From: an uncultured Nostocoides sp.
GTDB lineage: Bacteria; Actinomycetota; Actinomycetes; Actinomycetales; Dermatophilaceae
DNA: 64,000 nucleotides
Assembly: GCA_937873315.1 (NCBI GenBank)
Contig: CALMQX010000006.1
Span: forward strand, 1 to 64,000
Reading direction: 5' to 3'
This document shows, piece by piece, positions 46,691 to 55,870 of the stretch. The position numbers were made by a program, and so were the translations under genes. The notes below the pieces were generated by a model. The model had not been told where the DNA came from. It worked only from the letters and a program-made list of their open reading frames with translations, and ran no database searches. How positions within the stretch are numbered: the stretch's first letter is position 1; each line of letters starts with the position of its first letter.

Positions 46691-47175
46691 CAGGGCTCTC
46701 CAGCCAGGCGCTGCCAGGCCACTCGGGCGATCCGCCGCTCATTAGGGAAGGTCAAGTGCCGATGGGCCTCATGCAGAGGGAGCCAGGCCACGTCGATGGC
46801 CTCTTGGTCGGGATCGTTCTCGATGGTCAAGTGACCGCCCACGGCCTCGAGTAGGTAGTGGTGCACCACCTTGTGAATCCGGCGATCGCCAGCCGCGAAC
46901 CAGTAGTCGATGGTGCCGAGCTCGATCAGGACCTTGCCGATGATGCCGGTCTCTTCAGCCACTTCTCGGGCCGCGGTCTGCGGGAGGGTCTCCTCACCCT
47001 CGATGTGGCCCTTGGGCAGGCACCACTCCACGCGGCCGGCCCGATTGCGACGGGCGATGACAGCGATCCGGGCCTGACCTTCATAGACGTCGACGACCAC
47101 ACCACCGGCACTGCGCTCCTCAACGGCAGGTAACCGGCGGCTCACCCTGGGGGGCTCGGCCGCGGCATGACTCAC
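46690..47175 (-). CDS. Nudix hydrolase
   Basis: 161 residues from GTG 47175. The Nudix box is complete: GHIEGEETLPQTAAREVAEETGI, in the G-x5-E-x7-R-E-U-x-E-E-x-G-U form. It equals Rv3908 (MutT4) in the conserved pcnA/Nudix/DUF6049/murJ order. It hydrolyses nucleoside diphosphate derivatives; the substrate is not deducible. It is divergent from pcnA with about 80 bp between starts. Confidence 0.93.
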   Translation of the reverse strand: MSHAAAEPPRVSRRLPAVEERSAGGVVVDVYEGQARIAVIARRNRAGRVEWCLPKGHIEGEETLPQTAAREVAEETGIIGKVLIELGTIDYWFAAGDRRIHKVVHHYLLEAVGGHLTIENDPDQEAIDVAWLPLHEAHRHLTFPNERRIARVAWQRLAGEP

Positions 47176-47256
47176 CCTGTCACTGTAGCCCGATCGAGAT
47201 GCGGCCCAGCCGGTGCTGGAACGCGCCAGGCGGGTCAGCGCCTACGCTTGAGTCTC

Positions 47257-48699
47257 GTGTCCGACTCCAGCCTCGCCCTGCAACGCCTGGCGGTCAGCCG
47301 ACTTGCTCCGGTGCTACCGGTCCTGAGCGAACTCGGCGCCGCCTTCGCGGCCGCAGGTCATGAACTTGCCCTGGTCGGAGGACCGGTCAGAGACGCATTT
47401 CTCGGGCGCGTCTCCGCCGATCTGGACTTCACCACCTCGGCCCGCCCCGAGCAGAGCGAGGCCATCCTGGGCGCCTGGGGTACGGCCACTTGGGACATGG
47501 GTCGCGCCTTTGGCACGATCGGAGCTCGCCGGGGAGAGGTCGTGGTCGAGGTCACGACCTACCGCGCGGATGCCTATGACGGGGTGACCCGCAAACCCGT
47601 GGTCGCTTTCGGCGATTCACTGGTCGAGGACCTGGTCCGCCGGGACTTCACGGTGAATGCGATGGCGCTGGCCCTGCCCGAGCTCACCTTCGTCGATCCG
47701 CACGGGGGATTGCCGGATCTGGCCGCCAAGGTGCTGCGGACGCCTTCGACCCCCGAGGTTTCCTTTGGTGATGACCCGCTGCGGATGCTGCGGGCAGCCC
47801 GATTCGCGGCCCAACTGGGCTTCACCGTCGCGCCGGAGGCACGCGCCGCGATGATCGCGATGGCAGGCTCCATCGAGATCGTGTCGGCCGAACGGGTGCG
47901 GGACGAACTGGTGAAACTCATCCTGGCCGATCGCCCAAGGCCGGGCCTGCAACTTCTCACTGACAGTGGTCTTGCGGCATTCGTCCTGCCGGAGTTGCCG
48001 GCGCTGGCGTTGGAGATCGACGAGCACCACCGGCATAAGGACGTCTACGAGCACTCGCTGACCGTGCTTGATCAGGCCATTGCCCTCGAGGGCGGTGATC
48101 TGCCTGGACCGGATCTGGTGCTGAGACTGGCCGCGCTGCTTCACGACATCGGCAAGCCCGCAACTCGCCGATTCGAGCCCGGCGGTGGGGTGTCCTTCCA
48201 CCACCACGAGGTCGTGGGCGCGAAGCTGACCGCCCGGCGGCTCAAGGCGCTCCGCTTCGACAAGGACACCATCAAGCGCGTCTCCCGGCTGGTGGAGCTC
48301 CACTTGCGCTTCCATGGGTATGGCGATGGCCAGTGGACCGATTCGGCTGTTCGGCGCTATGTCACGGATGCCGGCGATCTGCTCTCGCGGCTGCACCGGC
48401 TCACTCGTGCGGACTCGACGACCCGCAATGTGCGCAAGGCACAACGCTTGGCTCGCACCTATGACGAGTTGGAGGCCCGTATCTCTCGGCTGCTCGCCGA
48501 GGAGTCTCTGAAGGCGGTGCGGCCCGAGCTCAACGGGCTGCAGATCGCGGAGGTGCTGGGGATCGCTCCTGGTCCAGTGCTGGGCCGCGCGTACTCATAC
48601 TTGCTGTCGGTGCGGCTCGACGAGGGCGTCCTCGGAGAGCAGGCTGCCCGGGAGCGACTGCTGACGTGGTGGGCGACGCAGCCCGAATCCACGGGCTGA
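47257..48699 (+). CDS. pcnA: CCA tRNA nucleotidyltransferase / poly(A) polymerase family
   Basis: 480 residues from GTG 47257 (VSDSSLALQRL); a TACGCT box ends nine bases before, so the mRNA may be leaderless. The head domain carries LVGGPVRDAFLGR and the metal-binding DLDFTT, then RRDFTVNAMAL and FGDDPLRMLRAARFAAQLGF. A C-terminal HD domain follows (RLAALLHDIGKPATRRF and FHHHEVVGAKL). It adds or repairs the CCA end of tRNAs. It corresponds to Rv3907, divergent from the Nudix gene. Confidence 0.93.
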   Translation: MSDSSLALQRLAVSRLAPVLPVLSELGAAFAAAGHELALVGGPVRDAFLGRVSADLDFTTSARPEQSEAILGAWGTATWDMGRAFGTIGARRGEVVVEVTTYRADAYDGVTRKPVVAFGDSLVEDLVRRDFTVNAMALALPELTFVDPHGGLPDLAAKVLRTPSTPEVSFGDDPLRMLRAARFAAQLGFTVAPEARAAMIAMAGSIEIVSAERVRDELVKLILADRPRPGLQLLTDSGLAAFVLPELPALALEIDEHHRHKDVYEHSLTVLDQAIALEGGDLPGPDLVLRLAALLHDIGKPATRRFEPGGGVSFHHHEVVGAKLTARRLKALRFDKDTIKRVSRLVELHLRFHGYGDGQWTDSAVRRYVTDAGDLLSRLHRLTRADSTTRNVRKAQRLARTYDELEARISRLLAEESLKAVRPELNGLQIAEVLGIAPGPVLGRAYSYLLSVRLDEGVLGEQAARERLLTWWATQPESTG

Positions 48700-48728
48700 A
48701 CTCAGCGCCAGGGTTCCGGCGGTGAGGC

Positions 48729-48968
48729 TCAGGCCCCAGATCGGCGGATGACGCAGAGGATCTCACCGTCTTGGACGACATCACCGGGGCGGACTTTGAC
48801 CTCGACGACGGTTCCGGGGTGCTCGGCGAGCACGGGAATCTCCATCTTCATGGACTCCAAGAGAGCGACTTCCGCGCCCGCGTCGACCTCGTCGCCCTCG
48901 GCCACCGCAAGGCTGAGAACATTGGCCACGAGCTCTGAGGTGACCGCATAAGTCGCTTCTGGACGCAT
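48729..48968 (-). CDS. Biotin/lipoyl carrier domain protein
   Basis: 79 residues, a free-standing biotinyl domain. The modified lysine is in LLESMKMEIPV, within a half-sandwich of beta strands (VLSLAVAEGDEVDAGAEV and VKVRPGDVVQDGEILCVI). Such stand-alone domains accept biotin and serve acyl-CoA carboxylases. No carboxylase is nearby. It is convergent with pcnA. Confidence 0.93.
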   Translation of the reverse strand: MRPEATYAVTSELVANVLSLAVAEGDEVDAGAEVALLESMKMEIPVLAEHPGTVVEVKVRPGDVVQDGEILCVIRRSGA

Positions 48969-49096
48969 GACATCTGACGCTAGCGGCTACTCTCCGGTAT
49001 GCCGCGATGCGGCGACCAGCGAGCGCGCCCGTGGGCGCATCGAGCACTGGCCCCGTTATGGTGGCTTGACCCGACCACTCACAAGGGAGAGTGACC

Positions 49097-49984
49097 ATGT
49101 ACTGCGGACACTGCGACGCCCCGCTGGCGACCGGTGCCCAGTTCTGCAGTTCATGCGGCTACCGCGTGATTCTGCCGGACGACCCGGAAGCCGCCGAGTA
49201 CCTCGCCCGCGAGCAGGCGGAGGCTGACGCCGCCGTTGATTCCGCCACCGCTGACTCAGTCGTTGCGGACTCAGTCGTTGCGGACCCGGCGCCGGCGCCG
49301 GCGGTGGGTCCAGCACCGAAGCGTGCGCCCGCGCCCGCGTCAACGCCTGCGCCTGCACCGAAGCCGGCGCCCGTACGTCCCCCGTTGCCCAAACGTGTCC
49401 CAGAGCCGATCCCGGGGCCAGCCCCCGTGGTGGCCACGCGCCGCAGCGCGCCGGTGCCCGCGGTCTCAGCGGACGATGGCGGTGACCATGGGGACTATGA
49501 CGATGAGTTGCGGTGGTGGGAGGGTCGACCGCTCGGCGTGATGATCGGCGTCGGTGCGGCTGCTCTCGTGCTGCTCGTCTTGCTGAGTTACTGGATCTTC
49601 GGCGGTTCGGATGAGCCGGCAAAGCCCAGTGCTGCAGCATCTAAGTCGACGTCGGTGTCCGCGTCCACCAAACCCTCTGCGGCCGTGAGTACGCCGGTCC
49701 CCTCGACCCCGGCCACGTCCGTCAAGGTCCCGGGGGATGCCATCCCGTGCACTCAGCCGAAGCAGGGTGAGCCGTATACGACCTTCGTCGGCAACAACGG
49801 GACCACCTGTGGCTTCGCGGACAAGGTGCGCACGGCATATGTCGCGGCCGGAAGTAAGCCTGGCACCGTTCAGGCCACGAGTCCGGTGACCAAGAAGACC
49901 TATGACATGGCCTGCACCGGAACCTCGACCGTGCTGTGCGAGGGTGGCAATAACGCCGTGGTGTACCTCGTGCCCAAGAAGTAG
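49097..49984 (+). CDS. Zinc-ribbon membrane protein, function unknown
   Basis: 295 residues from ATG 49097, seven bases after GGGAG. N-terminal zinc ribbon CGHCDAPLATGAQFCSSCG (two C-x2-C pairs), then an Ala/Glu/Asp-rich stretch, a long Pro/Ala repeat region (APAPASTPAPAPKPAP), one membrane helix (VMIGVGAAALVLLVLLSYW), a Ser/Thr-rich linker and a compact Cys-containing end (DAIPCTQPKQGEPYT, TCGFADKVRTAYVAA, YDMACTG). The topology suggests a cytoplasmic ribbon and an exported sensor-like domain. Family not recognised. Confidence 0.85.
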   Translation: MYCGHCDAPLATGAQFCSSCGYRVILPDDPEAAEYLAREQAEADAAVDSATADSVVADSVVADPAPAPAVGPAPKRAPAPASTPAPAPKPAPVRPPLPKRVPEPIPGPAPVVATRRSAPVPAVSADDGGDHGDYDDELRWWEGRPLGVMIGVGAAALVLLVLLSYWIFGGSDEPAKPSAAASKSTSVSASTKPSAAVSTPVPSTPATSVKVPGDAIPCTQPKQGEPYTTFVGNNGTTCGFADKVRTAYVAAGSKPGTVQATSPVTKKTYDMACTGTSTVLCEGGNNAVVYLVPKK

Positions 49985-50040
49985 CCGGGCCGTAGGCCGC
50001 AGGCGCGGCCGAATTCGCGGCCGAATTCACGGTTGCGTAC

Positions 50041-50162
50041 CCTCCCGCCCGATGATCTTGCGCGCGAAAGAATCTCCTTGCAGGCGCAAGTGAAAGCTCG
50101 ATCGGTCGACTGAACCCCTTGCGCCTGGAAGGAGTTACTTTCGCGTGTGAGGGACCGGGAGG
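50041..50162. repeat. Long imperfect inverted repeat after the zinc-ribbon gene
   Basis: Left arm 50063-50090 (CGCGAAAG-aat-CTCCTT-g-CAGGCGCAAG) pairs with right arm 50118-50145 around a 27-base loop. An outer pair CCTCCCG (50041-50047) and CGGGAGG (50156-50162) extends it. The AAAG/CTTT and GGAG/CTCC blocks are exact. It may end the upstream transcript or be a repeat element; no gene is in the 444-bp gap. Confidence 0.8.
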
Positions 50163-50202
50163 GCGAGGTGTGGAGGCTGGCGGCTCGCTGTCCGACTGTC
50201 GA

Positions 50203-50357
50203 GGCTAGGAGAGCGCCACGCCGAGTCCGGTAGGAGAGCGGCGGGCCGAGTCCGGTAGGAGAGCGGCGGGCCGAGTCCGGTAGGAGAGCGGCGGGCCGAG
50301 TCCGGTAAGAGAGAGCGTCGCGCCGAGTCCGGTAAGAGAGAGCGTCGCGCCGAGTCC
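50203..50357. repeat. Six-unit tandem repeat, 25-27 bp units
   Basis: Each unit ends in GCCGAGTCC and begins GGTAGGAGAGCG or GGTAAGAGAGAGCG. The units are one of 26 bp, three identical of 25 bp and two identical of 27 bp, back to back. There are no spacers, so it is a minisatellite and not a CRISPR array. It lies in the same gap as the inverted repeat, between two stop codons. Confidence 0.92.
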
Positions 50358-50368
50358 GGGAAAGGCGA

Positions 50369-50406
50369 GACCCCCTTCAGATCGCCAGTGCGACACGAAG
50401 GGGGTC
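50369..50406 (-). terminator. Hairpin terminator after ino1
   Basis: GACCCCCTTC (50369-50378) pairs with GAAGGGGGTC (50397-50406), a perfect 10-bp stem with an 18-base loop, just beyond the ino1 stop (50429) on the minus strand. Confidence 0.75.
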
Positions 50407-50428
50407 CGGCCTAGAACACCGAGGGAAG

Positions 50429-51520
50429 TCAGCGGACCTCGTCACCCCGGATGAAGGCCTCGAGGCGCTCGCGCCCGACGGTGTCCTCACGCTGCTCGGG
50501 CGGGGACTTCATCAAATACGACGAGGCGGAGAGCAGCGGGCCGCCCACGCCACGGTCCAGACCGATCTTCGCGGCCCGAATGGCGTCGATGATGATGCCT
50601 GCGCTGTTCGGCGAGTCCCAGACCTCGAGCTTGTACTCCAAGTTCAAGGGCACATCGCCAAAGGCGCGACCCTCGAGGCGCACATAGGCCCACTTGCGGT
50701 CATCCAGCCAAGCCACATAGTCCGACGGGCCGATGTGGACATTGCGGTCCTCGACCTTGCCGCTCAGCGGGCCGGACAGGTTTGAGGTCACGGCCTGCGT
50801 CTTGGAGATCTTCTTGGACTCCAGGCGCTCGCGCTCGAGCATGTTCTTGAAGTCCATATTGCCGCCAACGTTGAGCTGGTACGTCCGGTCCAGGACCACC
50901 CCGCGCTCCTCGAAGAGGCGCGCCATCACGCGGTGGGTGATGGTGGCACCGACCTGCGACTTGATGTCATCGCCCACGATCGGCAGACCCGCAGCCTCGA
51001 ACTTCGCCGCCCACTCCGGGTCGGAGGCGATGAACACCGGCAGCGCGTTGACGAACGCGCAGCCAGCGTCGATCGCACACTGCGCGTAGAACTTGTCGGC
51101 CTCCTCGGAGCCCACCGGCAGGTAGGACACCACGACGTCGACCTTGGCCTCGCGCAGGGCAGCCACGACGTCCACCGGCTCGGCGGCCGACTCATCGATG
51201 GTCAGGCGGTAGTACTTGCCCAGGCCATCCAGGGTCGGACCACGCTGAACCGTGACCCCAGTGGTCGGCACATCGGTGATGGTGATGGTGTTGTTCTCGC
51301 TGGAGACGATGGCCTCGGCGAGGTCCTTACCGACCTTCTTGTCATCGACATCGAAAGCGGCCACGAAGTTCACGTCGCTGACGTGATACGGCCCGAACTG
51401 AACGTGCATCAGGCCAGGCACAGTGCTCTCGGGTTTGGCGTCACGGTAATACTCGACGCCCTGGATGAGGGACGTGGCGCAGTTGCCGACGCCGACGATG
51501 GCGACTCGGATCGCGCTCAT
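50429..51520 (-). CDS. ino1: Inositol-3-phosphate synthase
   Basis: 363 residues. Actinobacterial myo-inositol-1-phosphate synthase: NAD-binding [58 protein letters not shown], catalytic-lysine region [15 protein letters not shown], and the closing [15 protein letters not shown]. It turns glucose 6-phosphate into inositol 3-phosphate for phosphatidylinositol, mycothiol and related lipids. It lies next to a divergently oriented PBP and a PadR gene, as in many actinobacteria. Confidence 0.97.
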   Translation of the reverse strand: MSAIRVAIVGVGNCATSLIQGVEYYRDAKPESTVPGLMHVQFGPYHVSDVNFVAAFDVDDKKVGKDLAEAIVSSENNTITITDVPTTGVTVQRGPTLDGLGKYYRLTIDESAAEPVDVVAALREAKVDVVVSYLPVGSEEADKFYAQCAIDAGCAFVNALPVFIASDPEWAAKFEAAGLPIVGDDIKSQVGATITHRVMARLFEERGVVLDRTYQLNVGGNMDFKNMLERERLESKKISKTQAVTSNLSGPLSGKVEDRNVHIGPSDYVAWLDDRKWAYVRLEGRAFGDVPLNLEYKLEVWDSPNSAGIIIDAIRAAKIGLDRGVGGPLLSASSYLMKSPPEQREDTVGRERLEAFIRGDEVR

Positions 51521-51616
51521 GGGGTTCTCCTGACTGACATGTGGTGGTGGGCTTGGTGGTGGGCTGGGTGGTGGGCTGGGTGGTGCGGGGTTCGTATGCC
51601 GCGGCCCGAAGTTGGC

Positions 51617-52186
51617 TTAGGGCTGTGGGCCTGGATCGTCCGGGTGACGCCGCTCGGCGTCGATGAGTTCGCTGAGCCAGCGCACTTCGCGCTCGGTGGT
51701 CTCCTCACCGTGCCGTTGCCAGGCCGCGGAGTAGGCATCCATCGCCTCGCGCTTACGCAAGGAACGCTCACGGATTCGGTCCAGGTGCTCTTGGACCCGG
51801 GAGCGTCGACCTTCGAGGATGCGCAGGCGAACGTCGTGCTGGGTACGGCCAAAGAAGGCAAAACGGACGTCGAAGCCGTCATCGTCATAGGCCGCCGAGT
51901 CAGTTTGCGCCACCAAGTCCGCGAAGGCCGCGGATCCCTCATCGGTGAGCCGATAGGCGATCTTCTGCCGGGCGGTCGGCACAGCGGCGGTCGGCGCATC
52001 CTCGGGGGCGATCAAGCCACGCTCGAGGAGGGACTTCAAAGCGGGGTAAAGCGTGCCATAGGACAAGCTCCGGAAGGGTCCAAGGGCCGTGGCCAACTCG
52101 CGCCGCAACTCATAGCCATGCGCCGGTCCATCGTGGAGGAGCCCGAGAACGGCAAAGTCCAACTGCCGGGCTCGAGCGCTACTCAC
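51617..52186 (-). CDS. PadR-family transcriptional regulator
   Basis: 189 residues from GTG 52186 (reading SSARARQLDFAVLGLLHDG). The winged HTH has the typical HGYELRRELATALGPF, SYGTLYPALKSLLERGL and IAYRLTDEGSAAF segments. A long C-terminal coiled region follows (RSRVQEHLDRIRERSLRKREAMDAY). PadR proteins bind small molecules or sense the envelope and usually repress themselves. An inverted repeat at 52208 is a likely operator. The gene is upstream of ino1 on the same strand. Confidence 0.92.
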   Translation of the reverse strand: MSSARARQLDFAVLGLLHDGPAHGYELRRELATALGPFRSLSYGTLYPALKSLLERGLIAPEDAPTAAVPTARQKIAYRLTDEGSAAFADLVAQTDSAAYDDDGFDVRFAFFGRTQHDVRLRILEGRRSRVQEHLDRIRERSLRKREAMDAYSAAWQRHGEETTEREVRWLSELIDAERRHPDDPGPQP

Positions 52187-52207
52187 GCGCGCCACCGTAT
52201 CAGAGGA

Positions 52208-52226
52208 ATATATCGACCCGATACAT
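52208..52226. promoter_or_regulatory. Inverted repeat, candidate PadR operator
   Basis: ATATATC-gaccc-GATACAT (one mismatch in seven) lies 22 bp upstream of the padR start and 119 bp upstream of the PBP start. PadR operators are commonly ATGTAT-type dyads. One site could control both divergent genes. Confidence 0.6.
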
Positions 52227-52344
52227 CGTCGCGGCATGGTTCCCAGGGTTCTGCCAGGGTTGCGCGGCATACTGGATGGTCCGCGCGGCGCTACCACAGC
52301 CTCCGCGCATGCCCCTGACTCCACACCAAAGGTTCGGCTACACC

Positions 52345-54504
52345 ATGTCCCGACGTTCACCGCAGACTCGCGCCGAGGCTCGGGCCCGCAACAGCGCCGC
52401 CGGCCCGCGGACCCGCAAACGCTGGAGTTGGAAGAAGCGAATCCTGGTCAGCATTCTGGGTGCCTTCGGTCTGGGTGTCGCCGGGTTGCTCGCGGCCTAC
52501 GCGCTGATCTCCGTGCCCCAACCCAATGACCTGGCCACCGCCCAGGCGTCGATCATCTACTTTGCCGACGGCAAGACAGAGTTGGGCCGGCTCTCCGAGA
52601 TCGACGCCAACCGCGAGTCCGTGGACATCAGCGACATTCCCAAGCATGTCCAGCAGGCGATGGTGGCGGCCGAGGACCGGACGTTCTATGACAACAACGG
52701 CATCTCGCCTCAAGGCATCGCTCGGGCGGCCTGGGACACCCTCAAGGGATCCAGCACCGCCGGTGGCGGCTCGACGATCACCCAGCAGTACGTGAAGAAC
52801 TACTTCCTCACTCAGGACCGCAGCCTGACCCGCAAGGTCAAGGAGATGCTCATCTCCATCAAGATCGAGCAGGTCCAGAGCAAGGACGAGATCCTGGAGA
52901 ACTACCTCAACACCATCTACTACGGGCGTGGCGCTTCCGGTATCCAGACCGCCTCGCGGGCGTACTTCGGTAAAGACGTCTCGCAGCTCAGCGTGAGCGA
53001 AGGTGCTCTCCTGGCCAGCGTCGTGCGGGCGCCGAGCGCCTACGACCCGGGCGTGAGCAAGGATGCGCTGGCGAGCGCGACCAAGCGCTGGAATTACGTC
53101 CTGGACGGCATGGTCACCATGGGCTACCTCAGCCAGGATGATCGCCTCAAAGAGACCTTCCCCAAGGTCGTGAAGTATCAGCCCAAGGTGCAGTCGGGCC
53201 CCAACGGCTATCTGGTCCAGATGGTTCGCGATGAACTGATCACGCGGCACAAACTCGACGAGGGCCAGCTGGGTCGCCTGGGGCTGCGGGTGGTCACCAC
53301 CATCGACCCCAAGGCTCAAAAGGCCGCGGTCGACGCCATGCGGGAGCAGATGCCCAAGGCCGCCCCCAGCGTGCTGGGGGGACTGGCCTCGATCGTGCCC
53401 GGTGATGGGGCCATCCGGGCGGTATATGGCGGGGCCGACTTCGCCAAGCGCCCGCAGAATGCCGTGACCCAAGACCGCCTTCAGGCGGGTTCGACTTTCA
53501 AGACCTTCACCCTGATCGCGGCCATGAAGACCGGCAAGGTGGCGCTCTCCTCGACCTTCGACGGCCACTCGCCCCAGTTCTTCAAGGAGTTCGAAGACCC
53601 GAGTTCGGATGATCCGGTGCTGCGCCGAGGTGGCGTCAACAATGCCGGCGGCTCGAGCTACGGCTGGATCGACGTGGTCAAGGCCACCGCTAGTTCGGTG
53701 AACACGGTGTTCGCGCAGCTCAACATCATCGCCACGCCCGAGGCGACCGTTCGGGCGGCTACCGATGCGGGCATCAGCACCCCCCTGTCCACCAATTACG
53801 GCAACGTGCTCGGGACCGACTACGCCACGATTCTGGACATGGCCAATGCCTACGCGACCATTGCCGCCGAGGGCACCTATGCCGTTCCCTACCTGGTGAA
53901 GTCGGTGAGCACCGAGGATAAGAGCCTGGACATCACGGTCGAGCCCGAAACGCGGCAGGTCTTCGACAAGCCTCTGATGGCCGATGTGATCACCGCGCTT
54001 CGGGCCCCCGTGCAATTCGGCACCGCGACCGCGGCTCAGTCCATCGGGCGGCCGGCGGCCGGCAAGACCGGAACCACGCTGTCCTCGCGAAGCGCCTGGT
54101 TCGCCGGCTTCACGCCTCAACTCGCCACGGCGGTCGGGCTCTACAGGCCCGGCCCCGACGGCGAGGAACTGACCATGAAGGATCTGCCGGATGGCGTGGG
54201 CACGATCAACGGCGGCACCTATCCCGCGCAGGTCTGGGCGGCCTATATGAAGGTGGCGCTCGAAGGCACCGATATCGTGCCCTTCCCGTCGGCGGCCAAT
54301 ATCAATCCCGGAGCCAACCCTCCGGCTCCCAAGCCGACGGCGAGCTCGACCAGCGCCAGCCCAACTCCCACACCAACACGATCCCGCACGGCCACACCGA
54401 CACCCTCGGCGTCCGTGACTCCTAGCCCCACTCCGACACCCACGCCCACCCCGACACCTAGCCCGACCACGTCCGGGAGCCCGAGCCCCACAGTCGGCCC
54501 GTAA
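52345..54504 (+). CDS. Class A penicillin-binding protein (transglycosylase/transpeptidase)
   Basis: 719 residues from ATG 52345. An N-terminal basic stretch and one membrane helix (ILVSILGAFGLGVAGLLAAYALI) are followed by the GT51 domain with the catalytic glutamate in MVAAEDRTFY (E110) and GGSTITQQYVKNYF. The transpeptidase has AGSTFKTF (S383, K386), SSVN and AAGKTGTT (K574). A Pro/Thr/Ser-rich tail ends the protein (SPTPTPTRS and similar). It makes and cross-links peptidoglycan outside the membrane. It is the PonA1 equivalent, placed upstream of the rpsF cluster as in M. tuberculosis (Rv0050-Rv0051). Confidence 0.95.
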   Translation: MSRRSPQTRAEARARNSAAGPRTRKRWSWKKRILVSILGAFGLGVAGLLAAYALISVPQPNDLATAQASIIYFADGKTELGRLSEIDANRESVDISDIPKHVQQAMVAAEDRTFYDNNGISPQGIARAAWDTLKGSSTAGGGSTITQQYVKNYFLTQDRSLTRKVKEMLISIKIEQVQSKDEILENYLNTIYYGRGASGIQTASRAYFGKDVSQLSVSEGALLASVVRAPSAYDPGVSKDALASATKRWNYVLDGMVTMGYLSQDDRLKETFPKVVKYQPKVQSGPNGYLVQMVRDELITRHKLDEGQLGRLGLRVVTTIDPKAQKAAVDAMREQMPKAAPSVLGGLASIVPGDGAIRAVYGGADFAKRPQNAVTQDRLQAGSTFKTFTLIAAMKTGKVALSSTFDGHSPQFFKEFEDPSSDDPVLRRGGVNNAGGSSYGWIDVVKATASSVNTVFAQLNIIATPEATVRAATDAGISTPLSTNYGNVLGTDYATILDMANAYATIAAEGTYAVPYLVKSVSTEDKSLDITVEPETRQVFDKPLMADVITALRAPVQFGTATAAQSIGRPAAGKTGTTLSSRSAWFAGFTPQLATAVGLYRPGPDGEELTMKDLPDGVGTINGGTYPAQVWAAYMKVALEGTDIVPFPSAANINPGANPPAPKPTASSTSASPTPTPTRSRTATPTPSASVTPSPTPTPTPTPTPSPTTSGSPSPTVGP

Positions 54505-54586
54505 TCGTCGGTCACGAGCCCGCGAACGAGCGCTACGGCATACAGTGTCGGCGTGATCGAGGATGCCGTGGCTGGGGATTGACCGA

Positions 54587-55849
54587 ATGGGTCAGGTGAG
54601 CGAAGTCGTCGTTCCCGCGCTCGGTGGGCCGCAAGGCCGGCGAGCCCGTCCACTGAGTAGCGCGCAAGCGCTCGCCATCGCCCTGGCGTTGACTGCTCTC
54701 CCGGCGATCTTCGCGGTCCTGCGCCAAGTCAGCTGCCTGCAGACGGGCTGGGGCGGCCGCGCGCCACTCTGGCGGGAGTGTTCCTCCTCGCTGATGACCG
54801 CATTCATTGATGACCACCTCACTCGGGGACTGGCGGCATACGCCCAAGGGGAGATCACCATCGCCCAGCCACCCGGATCGGCGGCGCTGATGAGCGCACT
54901 GGGCGGGTTGGTTCCGGAGACGGCGGGTCTGGCCAGTCAGCGGTGGTACCTAGCGCTCTGGCTGGTCGTGGCGCTGATCGCCCTGCTCGTGACCGTGGCA
55001 CTCGTCGATCTCACGGTCAGTGAACCGCGCCGAGATGTCCTGCAGGCTGCCGTGGCCCCGGTGCTGGCCCTCGGCCTGCTGCTCGGACCCGACATGGTGG
55101 GGGTGGCACTGGCCACGGCCGGGATCTGGGCTTGGGGTCGTCATCGGCCGGCGCTGGCGGGTGCCCTGCTGGGCGCCGGGGTCCTCACCCGCACGTATCC
55201 GGGTCTGCTGGCGGTCGTGATCAGCCTGGTCGTCATGGTTGCGCCCGATGGCCCAACGCCGCAGGTGCGCTCGCAACTTCGGCGGCTGTGGCTGGCCCTG
55301 ATCGGCACGGTGACTGTCGGGGTCGGGATGATGCTGGCGAGCAACCCCTCGGGTCTGCTTACGGCATACCAGCAGTGGTGGTCTGGCCCGCCCGGTGCGG
55401 GTTCATTCTGGATGATCCCGTCGATGGCTGGCGCGCCGCTGGACGGTCGGATCGCTGCGGTGCTGTCGTTGCTTGGGGTCGCGATGGCGCTCTCGTTGGG
55501 CATCGCCATGGTGCGTGGGGCCAGGGTTCCGGTGACCGTCGCGCAGGTGGCCCTGCTGGTCGTCGCGGTCGTGGTCATCACGAGCAAGAACCTGCCCGTG
55601 CAGTCATCCCTCTGGCTGGTTCCCCTGGTCGCGCTGGCCGGCGTGCCCTGGCGTGATCACCTGGTCTGGGCGGCCGCCGAGGGGGCGCACTATGTGGCGC
55701 TCTGGTACTACCTCGGTGGGCTCGAGGTTCCTGACAAGGGCTTGCCGGCCCCGTGGTACACGATCTTCCTGCTCTTGCGGTTGGCCGCGATTGGGCGACT
55801 GGCCTGGCGGATGTGGGATCGCGCGATGTGGCCCTCGCTCGCCGATTAG
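54587..55849 (+). CDS. Polytopic membrane protein, GT87/DUF2029-like
   Basis: About 420 residues; the start is uncertain (ATG 54587 preferred, ATG 54563 and GTG 54596 possible). Ten or so hydrophobic segments are present, e.g. ALAIALALTALPAIFAVL, WYLALWLVVALIALLVTVAL and VAQVALLVVAVVVITSKNL. The first outside loop has a conserved acidic site region (MTAFIDDHLTRGLAAYAQG). It equals the integral membrane gene (Rv0051) between ponA1 and rpsF in actinobacteria, probably a polyprenyl-phosphate-dependent glycosyltransferase. Activity is inference. Confidence 0.8.
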   Translation: MGQVSEVVVPALGGPQGRRARPLSSAQALAIALALTALPAIFAVLRQVSCLQTGWGGRAPLWRECSSSLMTAFIDDHLTRGLAAYAQGEITIAQPPGSAALMSALGGLVPETAGLASQRWYLALWLVVALIALLVTVALVDLTVSEPRRDVLQAAVAPVLALGLLLGPDMVGVALATAGIWAWGRHRPALAGALLGAGVLTRTYPGLLAVVISLVVMVAPDGPTPQVRSQLRRLWLALIGTVTVGVGMMLASNPSGLLTAYQQWWSGPPGAGSFWMIPSMAGAPLDGRIAAVLSLLGVAMALSLGIAMVRGARVPVTVAQVALLVVAVVVITSKNLPVQSSLWLVPLVALAGVPWRDHLVWAAAEGAHYVALWYYLGGLEVPDKGLPAPWYTIFLLLRLAAIGRLAWRMWDRAMWPSLAD

Positions 55850-55870
55850 CCGGTATGCCGCTGGGCTGGG

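Noticed and set aside
50203..50357. Possible CRISPR array
   Set aside because: Units are contiguous with no unique spacers and no cas genes nearby; it is a minisatellite.
52357..54120. A 587-codon antisense open frame opposite the class A PBP
   Set aside because: The plus strand has all PBP motifs (E110, S383-K386, K574). The antisense product has no recognisable fold; similar antisense frames occur over gyrA, dnaN and the pseudokinase gene.
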